Source: Martinezella tropici (GTDB lineage Bacteria > Pseudomonadota > Alphaproteobacteria > Rhizobiales > Rhizobiaceae). Taken from it: DNA of 64,000 nucleotides. The notes beneath the pieces were generated by a model. That model was not told the DNA's origin, ran no database searches, and saw nothing but the letters and a program-made list of their open reading frames with translations. The stretch is from positions 62,001-126,000 of the forward strand of contig NZ_QMKK01000021.1 in NCBI RefSeq assembly GCF_003287875.1, given 5' to 3'. A program made the position numbers and the translations under genes. Below, piece after piece: positions 18,249-27,090 of the stretch (the first letter of the stretch is position 1; the number at the start of each line of letters is the position of its first letter).

Positions 18249-18566
18249 TTAAGCAGCCGATCTACTTTTTTCCGGCTCACAATAAATGTCTTCCAGCGTT
18301 TCAAGAACCCGGATGACGGATTCCGATGTGCTGGAGTAGTAAATCGTTTGAGCATCACGGCGTGTCTTCACCAGCTTTTGGGCGCGCAGCTTCGAAAGAT
18401 GCTGGGAGAGCGCTGACTGGCTTAGTCCGACCTGATTGGCCAAAACGCCAACGGGAACTTCGCCTTTAACAAGACTGCAAAGGATCAAAAGACGCTTTGG
18501 GTTCGCCATTGCTGATAGTAATGCTGCCGCAACATTGGAGTGTTCGGCCAAATTTCTTGTCTTCAT
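18249..18566 (-). CDS. nolR: ArsR/SmtB-family repressor, NolR type
   Basis: A 105-residue winged-helix protein. The core (SAMANPKRLLILCSLVKGE, then VGLSQSALSQHLSKLRAQ and TRRDAQTIYYSS) closely matches NolR. That rhizobial repressor controls nod genes, its own gene and many core-genome targets in Sinorhizobium. The metal-binding cysteines of true ArsR/SmtB sensors are absent from the recognition region, as in NolR. Its upstream region carries palindromic sites including one matching the reported NolR consensus, suggesting autoregulation. It stands as a single gene with its own terminator. Confidence 0.85.
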   Translation of the reverse strand: MKTRNLAEHSNVAAALLSAMANPKRLLILCSLVKGEVPVGVLANQVGLSQSALSQHLSKLRAQKLVKTRRDAQTIYYSSTSESVIRVLETLEDIYCEPEKSRSAA

Positions 18567-18661
18567 GTGTTAATCTTCCCAATGCGGAGCGTACATCAGA
18601 AATTGTGCTGTTTCTAAACCGGCACCTAACCGATATCTAACAATACCAAGACGGGTCGAAG

Positions 18662-18687
18662 ATTGTATATACCTAAATTTAAGGTAT
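18662..18687. promoter_or_regulatory. palindromic operator region upstream of nolR, with a NolR-box match
   Basis: ATACCT (18669-18674) and AGGTAT (18682-18687) are perfect inverted arms around AAATTTA, and a third copy of AGGTAT follows at 18703-18708. On the minus strand, positions 18677 to 18662 read TTTAG-N9-AT, matching the published NolR consensus (A/T)TTAG-N9-A(T/A). The cluster lies about 100 bp upstream of the nolR start. The rest of the 367 bp gap (18567-18933) shows no gene. Confidence 0.5.
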
Positions 18688-18933
18688 CGAGTATGCTATT
18701 TTAGGTATGTATGTATGACGTCGCGGCAATAGCGTAAACGGCGCCTGATGTGCCCTTCACGGACTGAATGCGCCCAAAATAGGTCGATTATGAGCGCTCC
18801 CGACCGCAAATATGCCGATTTTGGTCACGAAGGGGTTGCATTCTACCAATAATGGTCGATGCCGCCCGGAGCTGCCTGCCTACTAATTCTCGCACTATTG
18901 TATGATTTTTTGCCGACCGATTTTGCTTTCGGC

Positions 18934-19425
18934 TCAAGGCATCAACAGGTCCTTTGAGGACAAAATATACGCCTTTCCGAAGCCTCCGTTGAGGCTGGCG
19001 TCAAGCGGAACGAGACGGAAGAAGCAGAAATCCGGAAAGTCGATATAGAGCTTGGATTTCGGGTGACGATCGAGGAAGCGGTCGCGAATGCGTTCATGCG
19101 CTTCGCTTTGGCGGTCGATGCGCTTAGCGTCGCATCGCACGGTCAAGCGAGGATGGGCGAGGGGATCTCCCCTGCCGGGTTCACCGAAAAGCACCGAAGC
19201 CCGCGGGTCCTTTGCCAGAGCCTTGGTATGCGAGGAGAGACCGGAGACCAGAATGACGGGAACGCCGTCGGTATCCATCGCAATGAGAACGCGGCTCACC
19301 GAAGGAAAGCCGTTCTCAGGGTCGATGACGGCAAGCGCCGCATGCGCGGCCGTATGCATGAGGTCGCGCGCCTGATTGCGCGCTTCCTCGTCCGTTTCCC
19401 TGATCACCGATGGCTTGTTGCTCAT
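18934..19425 (-). CDS. pyridoxamine 5'-phosphate oxidase-like (HugZ-related) FMN-binding split-barrel protein
   Basis: A 163-residue protein starting at 19425 (MSNKPSVIRETDEEARNQAR). The region AALAVIDPENGFPSVSRVLIA and the later LVSGLSSHTKALAKDPRASV, HPRLTVRCDAKRI and DFCFFRLVPLDASLNGGFG are typical of the split-barrel PNPOx-like family that includes the haem-degrading HugZ. It likely binds FMN or haem, but no specific activity can be given. It lies 37 bp after choV on the same strand and may be the last gene of the choline operon. Confidence 0.7.
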   Translation of the reverse strand: MSNKPSVIRETDEEARNQARDLMHTAAHAALAVIDPENGFPSVSRVLIAMDTDGVPVILVSGLSSHTKALAKDPRASVLFGEPGRGDPLAHPRLTVRCDAKRIDRQSEAHERIRDRFLDRHPKSKLYIDFPDFCFFRLVPLDASLNGGFGKAYILSSKDLLMP

Positions 19426-19462
19426 GAACTGCTCCGTGGATCGAGGAGCAGCCGTGAACGGG

Positions 19463-20512
19463 CTACTCCTTGCGCCGATGGCTGGTGAGGCCGGCCACCA
19501 CATCTTGCGCCGAGATCGTTCCGATAATCGTGCCGTTGTCAACGACGCCGATATTGCCCGGCTGGCGCGTCAGAGCATCGAGAATATCGACGAGCGGCGT
19601 AGCAGCGGTTGCCGTGGCGGTGACGGAGCCGGCGTTGGCGGAATGGCCGACGCCCTGCTGCATGACGTCGCGTGCCGTCAGCATGCTGATCGGATTCATG
19701 TGCTGCACGAAATCGGCAACATACTGATCCGCCGGATTCTTGACGATCTCCTGCGGCGTTCCGCACTGGATGATGTGGCCGCTTTCCATGATGGCGATGC
19801 GGTTGCCGATGCGGAATGCCTCGTCCAGATCGTGGCTGACGAAGAGGATGGTGCGCTTCAGGCGGCGCTGGAATTCCAGAAGCTCGTCCTGCAGGCGGGT
19901 GCGGATCAAGGGATCGAGCGCGGAGAACGGCTCGTCCATCAACAGGATCGGCGCGCCGGTCGCAAAGGCGCGGGCGAGGCCGACGCGCTGCTGCATACCG
20001 CCCGAGAGCTCATTGACCTTGCGATTGGCCCATTGGGTGAGATTGACGAGCTGAAGCTGCTCGTCGACGCGCTTCTTGCGCTCAGCGTCCGGCACACCGG
20101 CAAGCTCGAGCCCGAAGCCGACATTGTCGGCGACCGTGCGCCAGGGCAGCAGCGCGAACTGCTGGAACACCATGGAGACGGTATGCATGCGCAGATCACG
20201 CAACGCCTTGGGGCTGCAGGTGTAAGGGTTGATCGGGCCGTTCTTGGTGTTGACGACGACATCGCCGCGCACGACCGGCGCAAGGCCGTTGACGGCACGC
20301 AGCAGTGTCGATTTCCCCGAGCCCGAGAGACCCATGAGCACGAGGATTTCACCTTCCTCGATCTCCAGCGAGGCATTGGCGACGCCGAGCACCATGCCTG
20401 TGGTCTTGCCGATTTCATCGCGCGATTTGCCCGCGTCGACGAGTTTCAACGCGGCATCTGGGCGATCGCCGAAGATGATGCTGACATTCTTGAAGCCGAC
20501 AGCGACGGTCAT
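19463..20512 (-). CDS. choV: choline ABC transporter ATP-binding protein ChoV
   Basis: A 349-residue ABC ATPase of the ProV/OpuA type: Walker A GLSGSGKST, signature LSGGMQQRVGLARAF, Walker B ILLMDEPFSALD, and a C-terminal CBS-like portion (residues about 275-345). The extended N-terminus before the P-loop is typical of quaternary amine transporters. Together with ChoW and ChoX it matches the high-affinity choline uptake system of Sinorhizobium. Its start overlaps the choW stop as ATGA. Confidence 0.92.
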   Translation of the reverse strand: MTVAVGFKNVSIIFGDRPDAALKLVDAGKSRDEIGKTTGMVLGVANASLEIEEGEILVLMGLSGSGKSTLLRAVNGLAPVVRGDVVVNTKNGPINPYTCSPKALRDLRMHTVSMVFQQFALLPWRTVADNVGFGLELAGVPDAERKKRVDEQLQLVNLTQWANRKVNELSGGMQQRVGLARAFATGAPILLMDEPFSALDPLIRTRLQDELLEFQRRLKRTILFVSHDLDEAFRIGNRIAIMESGHIIQCGTPQEIVKNPADQYVADFVQHMNPISMLTARDVMQQGVGHSANAGSVTATATAATPLVDILDALTRQPGNIGVVDNGTIIGTISAQDVVAGLTSHRRKE

Positions 20513-21366
20513 GAGCGATCTCCTTCGCCGGGGGCACGGAACATGCGGTCGAGAATAATCGCCAGAATGACGATGCAGGCGCCGGAATCGAAGCTCTTGG
20601 CGACGTTGACGCTGTTCAGCGCGCGCAGAACCGGCACGCCAAGGCCCGGCGCGCCGACGAGGGCGGCGATAGACACCATCGAGAGCGACAGCATGATCGT
20701 CTGGGTCAGGCCTGCCATGATCTGCGGCGTGGCGAAGGGCAGCTCGACCTTGCGAAGCACCTGCCGCGGCGTCGCACCGAAGGATTCAGCCGCTTCCACC
20801 AGCGAAGGCGGTGTGGAAATGATGCCGAGGCGTGTCATGCGGATCGGAGCGGGAATGGCAAAGACGACGGTGGCGACCAGACCCGGCACCATGCCGAGGC
20901 CGAGCAGGATCATGGCCGGCACCAGATAGACGAAGGTCGGAATGGTCTGCATCAGGTCAAGGATCGGCCGCATGAAGGCATAAAGCCAGGGGCGCCGCGC
21001 TGCCGCGATGCCGAGAGGCACACCGACGAGCATGCTGACAAAGGTGGAGGCCAGCACCAGCGCGAGCGTTTCGGTCGTTTCCTTCCAGTAACCCTGGTTG
21101 ATGGTAATGAGCAGGCCGATGAATGTCAGGGCCGTGACCGCAACGCTGCGGCGCATCCAATAGGCAATGGCGGCGAAGACGACGACGACGATCAGCGGGT
21201 GCGGTTTCTGCAGGAGGAAAAGCAGTGCGTTAATCACATGCGCGACGACGAACGAAAGACCGTCGAAGAACCATGTGACGTTGGTCGTCAGCCAATCGAC
21301 GACGGCTTTGGCCCACGGCCCGATGGGAATGCGGTAATCGGTTAACCAGTTCACGTCTTTGCCCAC
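20509..21366 (-). CDS. choW: choline ABC transporter permease ChoW
   Basis: A 285-residue permease with several membrane helices and the BPD_transp_1 domain (ATRRPWLYAFMRPILDLMQT-like coupling region near residue 125, and an EAA-like loop VEAAESFGATPRQVLRKVEL). It resembles ProW/ChoW of glycine-betaine/choline importers. It lies between choX and choV. A stem-loop sits in the 166 bp gap after choX. Confidence 0.92.
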   Translation of the reverse strand: MGKDVNWLTDYRIPIGPWAKAVVDWLTTNVTWFFDGLSFVVAHVINALLFLLQKPHPLIVVVVFAAIAYWMRRSVAVTALTFIGLLITINQGYWKETTETLALVLASTFVSMLVGVPLGIAAARRPWLYAFMRPILDLMQTIPTFVYLVPAMILLGLGMVPGLVATVVFAIPAPIRMTRLGIISTPPSLVEAAESFGATPRQVLRKVELPFATPQIMAGLTQTIMLSLSMVSIAALVGAPGLGVPVLRALNSVNVAKSFDSGACIVILAIILDRMFRAPGEGDRS

Positions 21367-21497
21367 GATTGGGGGCGGCGTTTCCGATTGTTTCTTATGA
21401 TGCCGGAGGTGCCGCCGAATAACGGTCTGTCACGCCACACGGCCGTTGTCCGGGCGGTGGCGGGACGCGAAAGCAAGCAGTCCATGCGCGGAAGAGA

Positions 21498-21520
21498 AAG
21501 GGGCGGTTCAGCCGCCCCTT
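21498..21520 (-). promoter_or_regulatory. choX-choW intercistronic stem-loop
   Basis: A perfect 9 bp inverted repeat (AAGGGGCGG 21498-21506, complement 21512-21520, 5 nt loop) immediately follows choX on the minus strand. It is followed by TTTCTCTTCC, only a weak T-tract. It probably attenuates transcription or stabilises the choX message so that the binding protein exceeds the membrane subunits, as seen also at oppA/oppB. Confidence 0.7.
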
Positions 21521-21532
21521 CATCCACCTATG

Positions 21533-22489
21533 TTACAAGCCAAGCTTGGCCTTGACCGCCGCCAGGCCGTCGCCACCGTCCTTGGTGGTGACGCCGGCAA
21601 GCCAGGGTGTGACCGCCGACGGATTGGCCTTCAGCCATTCCGTGGCAGCCGCTTCCGGCTCCTTGCCGTCGTTCAGGATCTTGCCCATGATTTCGTTTTC
21701 CATCGGCAGCGAGAAGACGAGATTCTTCACGAAGGCGCCGACGTTCGGGCATTCCTGCAGGTAGCCGGCCCGGACGTTCGTGTAGACCGTTGCGCCGCCG
21801 AAGTTCGGTCCGAAGACGTCGTCACCGCCGGTGAGATAGGTCATCTTGTAAGTGGTGTTCATCGGATGCGGGGCCCAGCCGAGGAAGATGATCGGCTTGC
21901 CTTCCTTGTCGGCGCGGGACACCTGGGCAAGCATGCCCTGCTCGGAGGATTCGACCACTTCGAAGCCCTTGAGGCCGAAGGAGTTCTTGTCGACCATATC
22001 GATGACCAGGCGGTTGCCGTCATTGCCCGGCTCGATGCCGTAGATCTTGCCGTCGAGATCGTCCTTATGGGCGGCGATGTCCTTGAAGTCCTTAATGCCG
22101 AGTGCAGCGCCCTTTTCGTTGGTCGCCAGCGTGTATTTGGCGCCTTCCAGATTGGCGCGGACGGTTTCGACCGACTTGTCCTCGGCGAACGGCTTGATGT
22201 TCTCGGCCATGGAGGGCATCCAGTTGCCGAGGAAGACATCGATGTCCTTGTTCTTTAGCGACTGGTAGGTCACCGGCACGGCGAGCACCTTGACGTCGGT
22301 GTCGTAGCCGAGAGCCTTCAGGAGGATGGAGGCGGTCGCCGTGGTGGAGGTGATGTCGGTCCAGCCCACATCGGCGAAATGTACGGTGCTACAGCTTGCC
22401 GGCTCGGCGGCGGAGGCGGCCGTGGCGCCGAGTGTCAGTGCGGAAAGAGCTGATGCGAAAGCGAATACAGTAAGGGTCTTTTTTATCAT
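21533..22489 (-). CDS. choX: periplasmic choline-binding protein ChoX
   Basis: A 318-residue binding protein with a signal peptide (ending near ATAASA, about residue 27). Aromatic residues expected for a quaternary-amine cage are visible in FADVGWTDITS, LGNWMPSM and FLGWAPHPMN, consistent with OpuAC-type ChoX. It delivers choline to ChoWV, feeding glycine betaine and phosphatidylcholine synthesis. It is first in the minus-strand choXWV operon, and no betIBA genes are in the window. Confidence 0.93.
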   Translation of the reverse strand: MIKKTLTVFAFASALSALTLGATAASAAEPASCSTVHFADVGWTDITSTTATASILLKALGYDTDVKVLAVPVTYQSLKNKDIDVFLGNWMPSMAENIKPFAEDKSVETVRANLEGAKYTLATNEKGAALGIKDFKDIAAHKDDLDGKIYGIEPGNDGNRLVIDMVDKNSFGLKGFEVVESSEQGMLAQVSRADKEGKPIIFLGWAPHPMNTTYKMTYLTGGDDVFGPNFGGATVYTNVRAGYLQECPNVGAFVKNLVFSLPMENEIMGKILNDGKEPEAAATEWLKANPSAVTPWLAGVTTKDGGDGLAAVKAKLGL

Positions 22490-22721
22490 TGCGTGACTCC
22501 CAGTCTAACGTTCCCAAGCAACCATCAATAACCGACATTTTCAAGCGACCACAGTGTATTTGCGGCGGTTTAAGGGGGCTGATTGCGACGCCTGCATTTT
22601 TCAGCGCGATCGTTTTCAGCGCATTCTTAGCAAACCTATAGATCCTGAATCCTGTGGTTTTTGCCGTGGATATCTTTCCTTATCATCTCGCAGCACCCAT
22701 GAAGCATTCAAGGAGAATGTC

Positions 22722-23303
22722 ATGGCCAAGCTCTATTTCCATTATTCGACGATGAATGCCGGCAAATCGACCATGCTGCTGCAGGCGGCCTATAACTATC
22801 AGGAGCGCGGCATGCGCACCGCCGCCTTCATCGCAGCTCTCGACGATCGCGCCGGCCGCGGCACGATCGCCTCCCGCATCGGCCTTACGATGGATGCCAT
22901 ACCGTTCGAGATCGGCGATGATCTCTATGTCATGGTCGAAGACATGCATGCGAGCGAGCCCCTGAACTGCGTCTTTGTCGATGAGGCTCAGTTCCTGACG
23001 CGCGAGCAGGTGTGGCAGCTCGCCCATGTCGTCGATCGTCTCGGCCTGCCGGTGATGGCCTACGGCTTGCGCACGGACTTCCACGGACACTTGTTTCCGG
23101 GATCGCAGGAGCTGCTGACCATCGCGGACGAATTGCGTGAGGTGCGGACGATCTGCCATTGCGGCCGCAAGGCGACGATGGTCGTGCGGCTGGATGCCGC
23201 CGGCGAGGTCGTGCGCGAAGGCGCGCAGATCGAGATCGGCGGCAGCGACAAATATGTCTCGCTCTGCCGCCGTCACTGGGAAGAGGCGATCGTCTGCGAG
23301 TGA
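22722..23303 (+). CDS. tdk: thymidine kinase (type II)
   Basis: A 193-residue protein. The start at 22722 ([20 protein letters not shown]) is preceded by AAGGAG; the upstream extension to 22554 is non-coding. It has the P-loop STMNAGKS, the DEAQF Walker B-like motif and a zinc-site cysteine set (ICHCGRKA and SLCRRHW). It phosphorylates thymidine to dTMP in nucleotide salvage. The length is normal for bacterial TK. It is single and has no operon partner upstream. Confidence 0.95.
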   Translation: MAKLYFHYSTMNAGKSTMLLQAAYNYQERGMRTAAFIAALDDRAGRGTIASRIGLTMDAIPFEIGDDLYVMVEDMHASEPLNCVFVDEAQFLTREQVWQLAHVVDRLGLPVMAYGLRTDFHGHLFPGSQELLTIADELREVRTICHCGRKATMVVRLDAAGEVVREGAQIEIGGSDKYVSLCRRHWEEAIVCE

Positions 23304-23349
23304 CGGCATGTGGCCGGCGTGACGCGGCAGGAATTTAATCGAGGGGACG

Positions 23350-23736
23350 ATGAAACTGCTTTGCCTGGCGCCGGCCGTCATCATGCTTGCCGCGGCGTCT
23401 TCGGCGCTTGCTGATGGAGATGCGGTTGCGGGTGCCATCGTTTTCAGGAAATGCGGCGCCTGCCATACGGCGACGGTGCCGGAAAACCGCGTCGGACCCT
23501 CATTAATGGGCGTTGTCGGCCGGCCCGTCGCAAGCGTGCCAGACTATGCCTATTCGCGGGCGATGAAGGCCTTCGGTGCCGATGGCAAGGTTTGGGACGA
23601 GGCCTTGTTGCGCGAATACCTGCCGGGGCCGCAATTCCTGGTCAAGGGCACCAGAATGACGTTTCTGGGCCTCAAGAGCGAGAGGGATCTCGACAATCTG
23701 ATCGCCTATCTGAAGAATCCGGCGGCGGCGCAATAG
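23350..23736 (+). CDS. secreted class I c-type cytochrome
   Basis: A 128-residue protein with a signal peptide (residues 1-21, ending SSALA). The haem-attachment motif CGACH is at 35-39 and the probable axial methionine is Met103 in KGTRMTF. The fold elements (GPSLMGVVGR, YAYSRAMK) match cytochrome c2/c550-like electron carriers. It lies 46 bp after tdk with a GAGGGG ribosome site. The partner oxidase or reductase is not in the window, so the electron path is unknown. Confidence 0.9.
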   Translation: MKLLCLAPAVIMLAAASSALADGDAVAGAIVFRKCGACHTATVPENRVGPSLMGVVGRPVASVPDYAYSRAMKAFGADGKVWDEALLREYLPGPQFLVKGTRMTFLGLKSERDLDNLIAYLKNPAAAQ

Positions 23737-23796
23737 TCCTTTCGAGCATTTTCCTCGCCGGCGGTACGCTCTGTGCGCTTCAAGCTCTCGGTTTTT

Positions 23797-23845
23797 CGCA
23801 TGTTGTTACCGCAAAACCGCTACACACTTTTGCGCGACGTGCTTT
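23797..23845. repeat. Rhizobiaceae intergenic palindrome (GCAAAACC...TTTTGC type)
   Basis: CGCAAAA (23810-23816) and TTTTGCG (23828-23834) pair around CCGCTACACAC, with weaker outer pairing of GCATG-like arms. A second, diverged copy lies at 32065-32094 in inverse orientation. I recognise this as a common palindrome in Rhizobium intergenic regions. It lies between the cytochrome and the coiled-coil gene. Confidence 0.55.
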
Positions 23846-23878
23846 AGTCTCACTCCTCGGGTAGGGAGAGATGCTTTC

Positions 23879-24901
23879 ATGGTCAGACCTCATTCCTTCG
23901 ACGGCATGCTCGACAAGGCAAGCGCGGCACTTGATGACGCCATCAACAGCGCAAACGCGGCCGTCGCGACGCTGGCCGGCCATGCCAGGGGCGAGGGACG
24001 CAGCGGCGCCATCAACTTTCCCATGGAGGAAGTGCTGGTGCGCGAGGCTGTCGAGCTGCTCGAGCGCTGGAAATCGCTCGCTTCATCGCTGGTGAAGGAG
24101 CTCGATCGCGCAACGCAAGAGGCCGATCTGCAGCATCGGCGGTTGTTCGACGAGAAGATCGGCCTTGAAGATGCGAGCCTGCTCGGCAGGAAGCTGGCGC
24201 GCGGGCCTTCGAAGCCTCAGACGATCATCACCGAGCTCGAAGTGGTTCTTGATGTTTCGGCCGAACTCGATCTCCTGTTCAAACAGGCAAGGCCCGCCTT
24301 GTCGCGCTGCTTTCATGATTGCGAGCGCCATCTCGAAGGCGTGATCGAGCATCGGCGGAAACTCGATTTCGATATAGAGGAGGTGCAGCGTCGGGCCAAT
24401 GTCCTGACGGAGAAACTCATGTACCAGCGGCGCAATCGTCCTTCCTCGCGCCACGCCGATTTGCAATCCGGCTTGGAGGCGGATTATGGCGATCTGCTTG
24501 CCGAGCAGGACGATATTCGGCGGCAGGAGGCCGGGCTTCAGTCGCGCCGAACGGCCGGGCAGCGCCTGATCGATATCTATGAGGGCCTGGCGGCATCCCT
24601 GAATGTTCAGGTTGCCGCCGTCAGCGCCATGGCAGCCAAATCGGCTGTTGATATCGAGCAACGGATCGCCTTGCTCAAGGCGTTGGCGTCAAACGCGAAT
24701 AGCCACACCCCCGAGGCTGCGCGAACGGCCGCGGTCGAAGACTTGATCCGGGCCTTCGAGGCAAACATACTGGCCGGGCAGGATCTGGCTGCGCGCAAGG
24801 CGCATGTCGATGCCGTGTTCAAGAGGCGGCTGGAGCCTCACCTGCCGCCCGTGTCCGAAGATGCGGGTGAAACCGCCGGCGATGCGCAACCGGAGGGATG
24901 A
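23879..24901 (+). CDS. hypothetical coiled-coil-rich protein
   Basis: A 340-residue protein of unknown function with a GGGAGAG ribosome site before the ATG. There is no signal peptide or membrane segment. Long heptad-like helices run from about residue 55 to 110, 120 to 215 and 225 to 300, rich in Leu, Glu, Arg and Ala. The C-terminus is acidic and proline-containing. Codon use is normal for the neighbourhood, so it is a real gene. The helical architecture could suit a scaffold, a chemoreceptor-like or a chromosome/cell-envelope organising protein, but nothing specific supports one of these. Confidence 0.7.
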   Translation: MVRPHSFDGMLDKASAALDDAINSANAAVATLAGHARGEGRSGAINFPMEEVLVREAVELLERWKSLASSLVKELDRATQEADLQHRRLFDEKIGLEDASLLGRKLARGPSKPQTIITELEVVLDVSAELDLLFKQARPALSRCFHDCERHLEGVIEHRRKLDFDIEEVQRRANVLTEKLMYQRRNRPSSRHADLQSGLEADYGDLLAEQDDIRRQEAGLQSRRTAGQRLIDIYEGLAASLNVQVAAVSAMAAKSAVDIEQRIALLKALASNANSHTPEAARTAAVEDLIRAFEANILAGQDLAARKAHVDAVFKRRLEPHLPPVSEDAGETAGDAQPEG

Positions 24902-25100
24902 TTCTGTCCGGCATCGAAAATTCGGCGCAGACGGTTGTTGTTTTTCTCAAGAACACATATTTGCTGAAACGCGAATGGCGATAAGGCCTATCCTATGAAA
25001 ATCGAAAGGGATTTTCGGAAGGGCCGGTGTGCAGGTTCAGTGTGGTGCGTCCTTCGCGTATAGGCAGGACGCGCGGTTGCGGTTTTGGAGGCGTTGGTCC

Positions 25101-26228
25101 ATGCTTGACTCGATCACAGCGTTCTTGAAGCGGATCTGGGCCGCCATTGCACGATGGTTGGGCTTGGTTTTCGTCGGGCTCGCATGGCCGTTTCTTGCCG
25201 CGCGCGGCTGGTATCGCCACAGCAACTGGCTGATCAAGCTGCCCATCGTCGCTTTCGTGACGCTGCTTGCTGTGCTTTACATCTATTTCATCTGGCAGAC
25301 GCAGATCTGGTCCGGGTTCAATCCGGCCTATCCCGACGTCTACAAATTCTCCGAACGCAAATTCTCCGCCGGAGAGGAGTTGCCGGCGCAGGCTGCGGCT
25401 GCGGCGCCGAAGTCGTGCCAAACCTCGGCAGTCGTGGATGTCGCTGCCGATCTTACCGATTTCAACGTCAACCAGAATGCCTGGATCTCCTCGATGCTGC
25501 TCTACAAGCTCGGGTTCTTCGGCGTTTCATGGGATGACACGCCTTTCCTCGACAACAAGGCATCCTTCCAGAGAGGCGTAAACTCGGTGGTCCGCCGCAC
25601 CTCGGCAGAATTGGTCGACACGCTCGGCCGTGTGCGCGGGACGTCCGGGATCAACGGCGATCTGCAAAAGGCGCGCGGCAACCTGCAGTTCGACGAATCG
25701 AGCTGGTATTTCGGCCTGCATCCGTTCGGACCGAAGACGCCAACCCCAAGCTATTATCGCGCCGCGATCACTAACCTGCGCAACTTCAATACCGATCTCA
25801 GCAACTGCAAGGTGGTTTTCGACGGACGCGCGGATAATCTTCTGCAGTTTCTCGATCATGTCGCCGGCGACCTTGGCAGCACGGCAAATATCCTGGCGGA
25901 CCGATCGCAAAACTACAGCTATGGATGGTTCGACACGCGCGCGGACGATCGGTTCTGGTTTGCCTATGGCCAGCTTTATGCCAATTACGGCATTCTGAGC
26001 GCGGCCGGCGCGGATTTTCAGCAGGTGATCGCGGAACGCAACATCGGCAGGCTCTGGAACGATACGCTCGGGATGCTGCAGACGGCGCTCCGCATTCAGC
26101 CGATGATCATTTCCAACGGCCGCGAAGACAGCTCGTTCATGCCAAGCCACCTCGCGACGATGGGCTTCCACATCCTCCGGGTGCGTTCAAACCTCGTCGA
26201 AATCCGAACGGTGCTTGGAGGCCGCTAA
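25101..26228 (+). CDS. DUF2333 family membrane-anchored protein
   Basis: A 375-residue protein starting at 25101 (MLDSITAFLKRIWAAIARWL). One or two membrane segments lie within residues 15-70, including KLPIVAFVTLLAVLYIYFIW. A large extracytoplasmic domain follows with conserved-looking patches (NQNAWISSMLLYKLGFFGVS, FQRGVNSVVRRTSAELVDTL, FGLHPFGPKTPTPSYYR). I recognise the DUF2333 pattern, a proteobacterial family of unknown role. It is probably anchored in the inner membrane facing the periplasm. There is no operon partner. Confidence 0.75.
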   Translation: MLDSITAFLKRIWAAIARWLGLVFVGLAWPFLAARGWYRHSNWLIKLPIVAFVTLLAVLYIYFIWQTQIWSGFNPAYPDVYKFSERKFSAGEELPAQAAAAAPKSCQTSAVVDVAADLTDFNVNQNAWISSMLLYKLGFFGVSWDDTPFLDNKASFQRGVNSVVRRTSAELVDTLGRVRGTSGINGDLQKARGNLQFDESSWYFGLHPFGPKTPTPSYYRAAITNLRNFNTDLSNCKVVFDGRADNLLQFLDHVAGDLGSTANILADRSQNYSYGWFDTRADDRFWFAYGQLYANYGILSAAGADFQQVIAERNIGRLWNDTLGMLQTALRIQPMIISNGREDSSFMPSHLATMGFHILRVRSNLVEIRTVLGGR

Positions 26229-26340
26229 GGGCGAGGCGGATATTGAGCGGAGCATTTCGAGAGCGGAGCCGTCTTCGGTCCGGACTGCCTAAAATAAAAA
26301 GATGAAACGTCGGCGCGATCTGAAGAAAGCAAAAAGTTGC

Positions 26341-27090
26341 TTAGCTGATCAACTTGAGGCGGATGGCCTTGGCGACGAGCTGCGTGCGATTAACGCAATC
26401 GAGCTTCTTGATAGCGTTCATCATATAGGCATTGACCGTATGGTCGGAGAGGGAAAGGATCTGGCCGATTTCGACCGAGGTCTTGCCCTGGGCCGTCCAG
26501 CGGACCACTTCGAGTTCGCGGGCCGAGAGCGAATGCGGCACGGCGCTATCGCTGCGCTTCAGACAATTATAGGAATCCAGCGCCTGCAGCATGATCAGCG
26601 TGAGTTCATTGATTTCGCTTTGACCGAGGCTGTTGCGATTGCCCATGAACCAGAAGAGAAGACGCTGCCCATCCGGTGAATTGACCGGAACGATCACGCT
26701 CATTGGGCAATTGTAGTTGATCAAAAGCATATGGAGCTCGCGCGGAAGATCGCTGTCGAGTTCGAGGTCTTTTTCCAACAGATGCCAGGAGCGCGGCAGC
26801 ACCGAGTCCCGCGTGCGCAGCAACATCGGGCAGCGCCGCACCAGCTGCTGACGATCGAAATCACGCACGAACTGCGCCGGCACGGTACCTTCGATCAGCA
26901 GCGGCGTCATCATGGTATCGTCAGGAACCGGGGCATTCATGAATGCCATGTAGCTGAAGCCAAAAGCTAACCCCGCCTGCTCCAGCGCCAGCGCAAACGC
27001 TGCTTGTGTCCGAGCAGCAGCGAGCTCGGCAGAAAGCAGCAATTGTCTCTCGGCGGTGATGATATAGGACATATAGGTTGAAGCGCCCAC
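26341..27090 (-). CDS. orphan LuxR-family transcriptional regulator
   Basis: A 249-residue protein (243 from the internal ATG at 27072). The N-terminal 170 residues resemble an autoinducer-binding domain but lack an obvious D-P pair at the usual acyl-homoserine-lactone contact positions. The C-terminal GerE-type HTH is clear (LSARELEVVRWTAQGKTSVE and LSLSDHTVNAYMMNAIKKL). No luxI-type synthase is nearby, so it is an orphan that could sense a host or foreign signal, or none. Neither start has a clear ribosome site. It is divergent from a 571 bp region. Confidence 0.8.
   Translation of the reverse strand: MGASTYMSYIITAERQLLLSAELAAARTQAAFALALEQAGLAFGFSYMAFMNAPVPDDTMMTPLLIEGTVPAQFVRDFDRQQLVRRCPMLLRTRDSVLPRSWHLLEKDLELDSDLPRELHMLLINYNCPMSVIVPVNSPDGQRLLFWFMGNRNSLGQSEINELTLIMLQALDSYNCLKRSDSAVPHSLSARELEVVRWTAQGKTSVEIGQILSLSDHTVNAYMMNAIKKLDCVNRTQLVAKAIRLKLIS

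Noticed and set aside
19376..20929. Long plus-strand open frame over choV and choW
   Set aside because: Antisense shadow covering two genes that have clear ABC transporter motifs.
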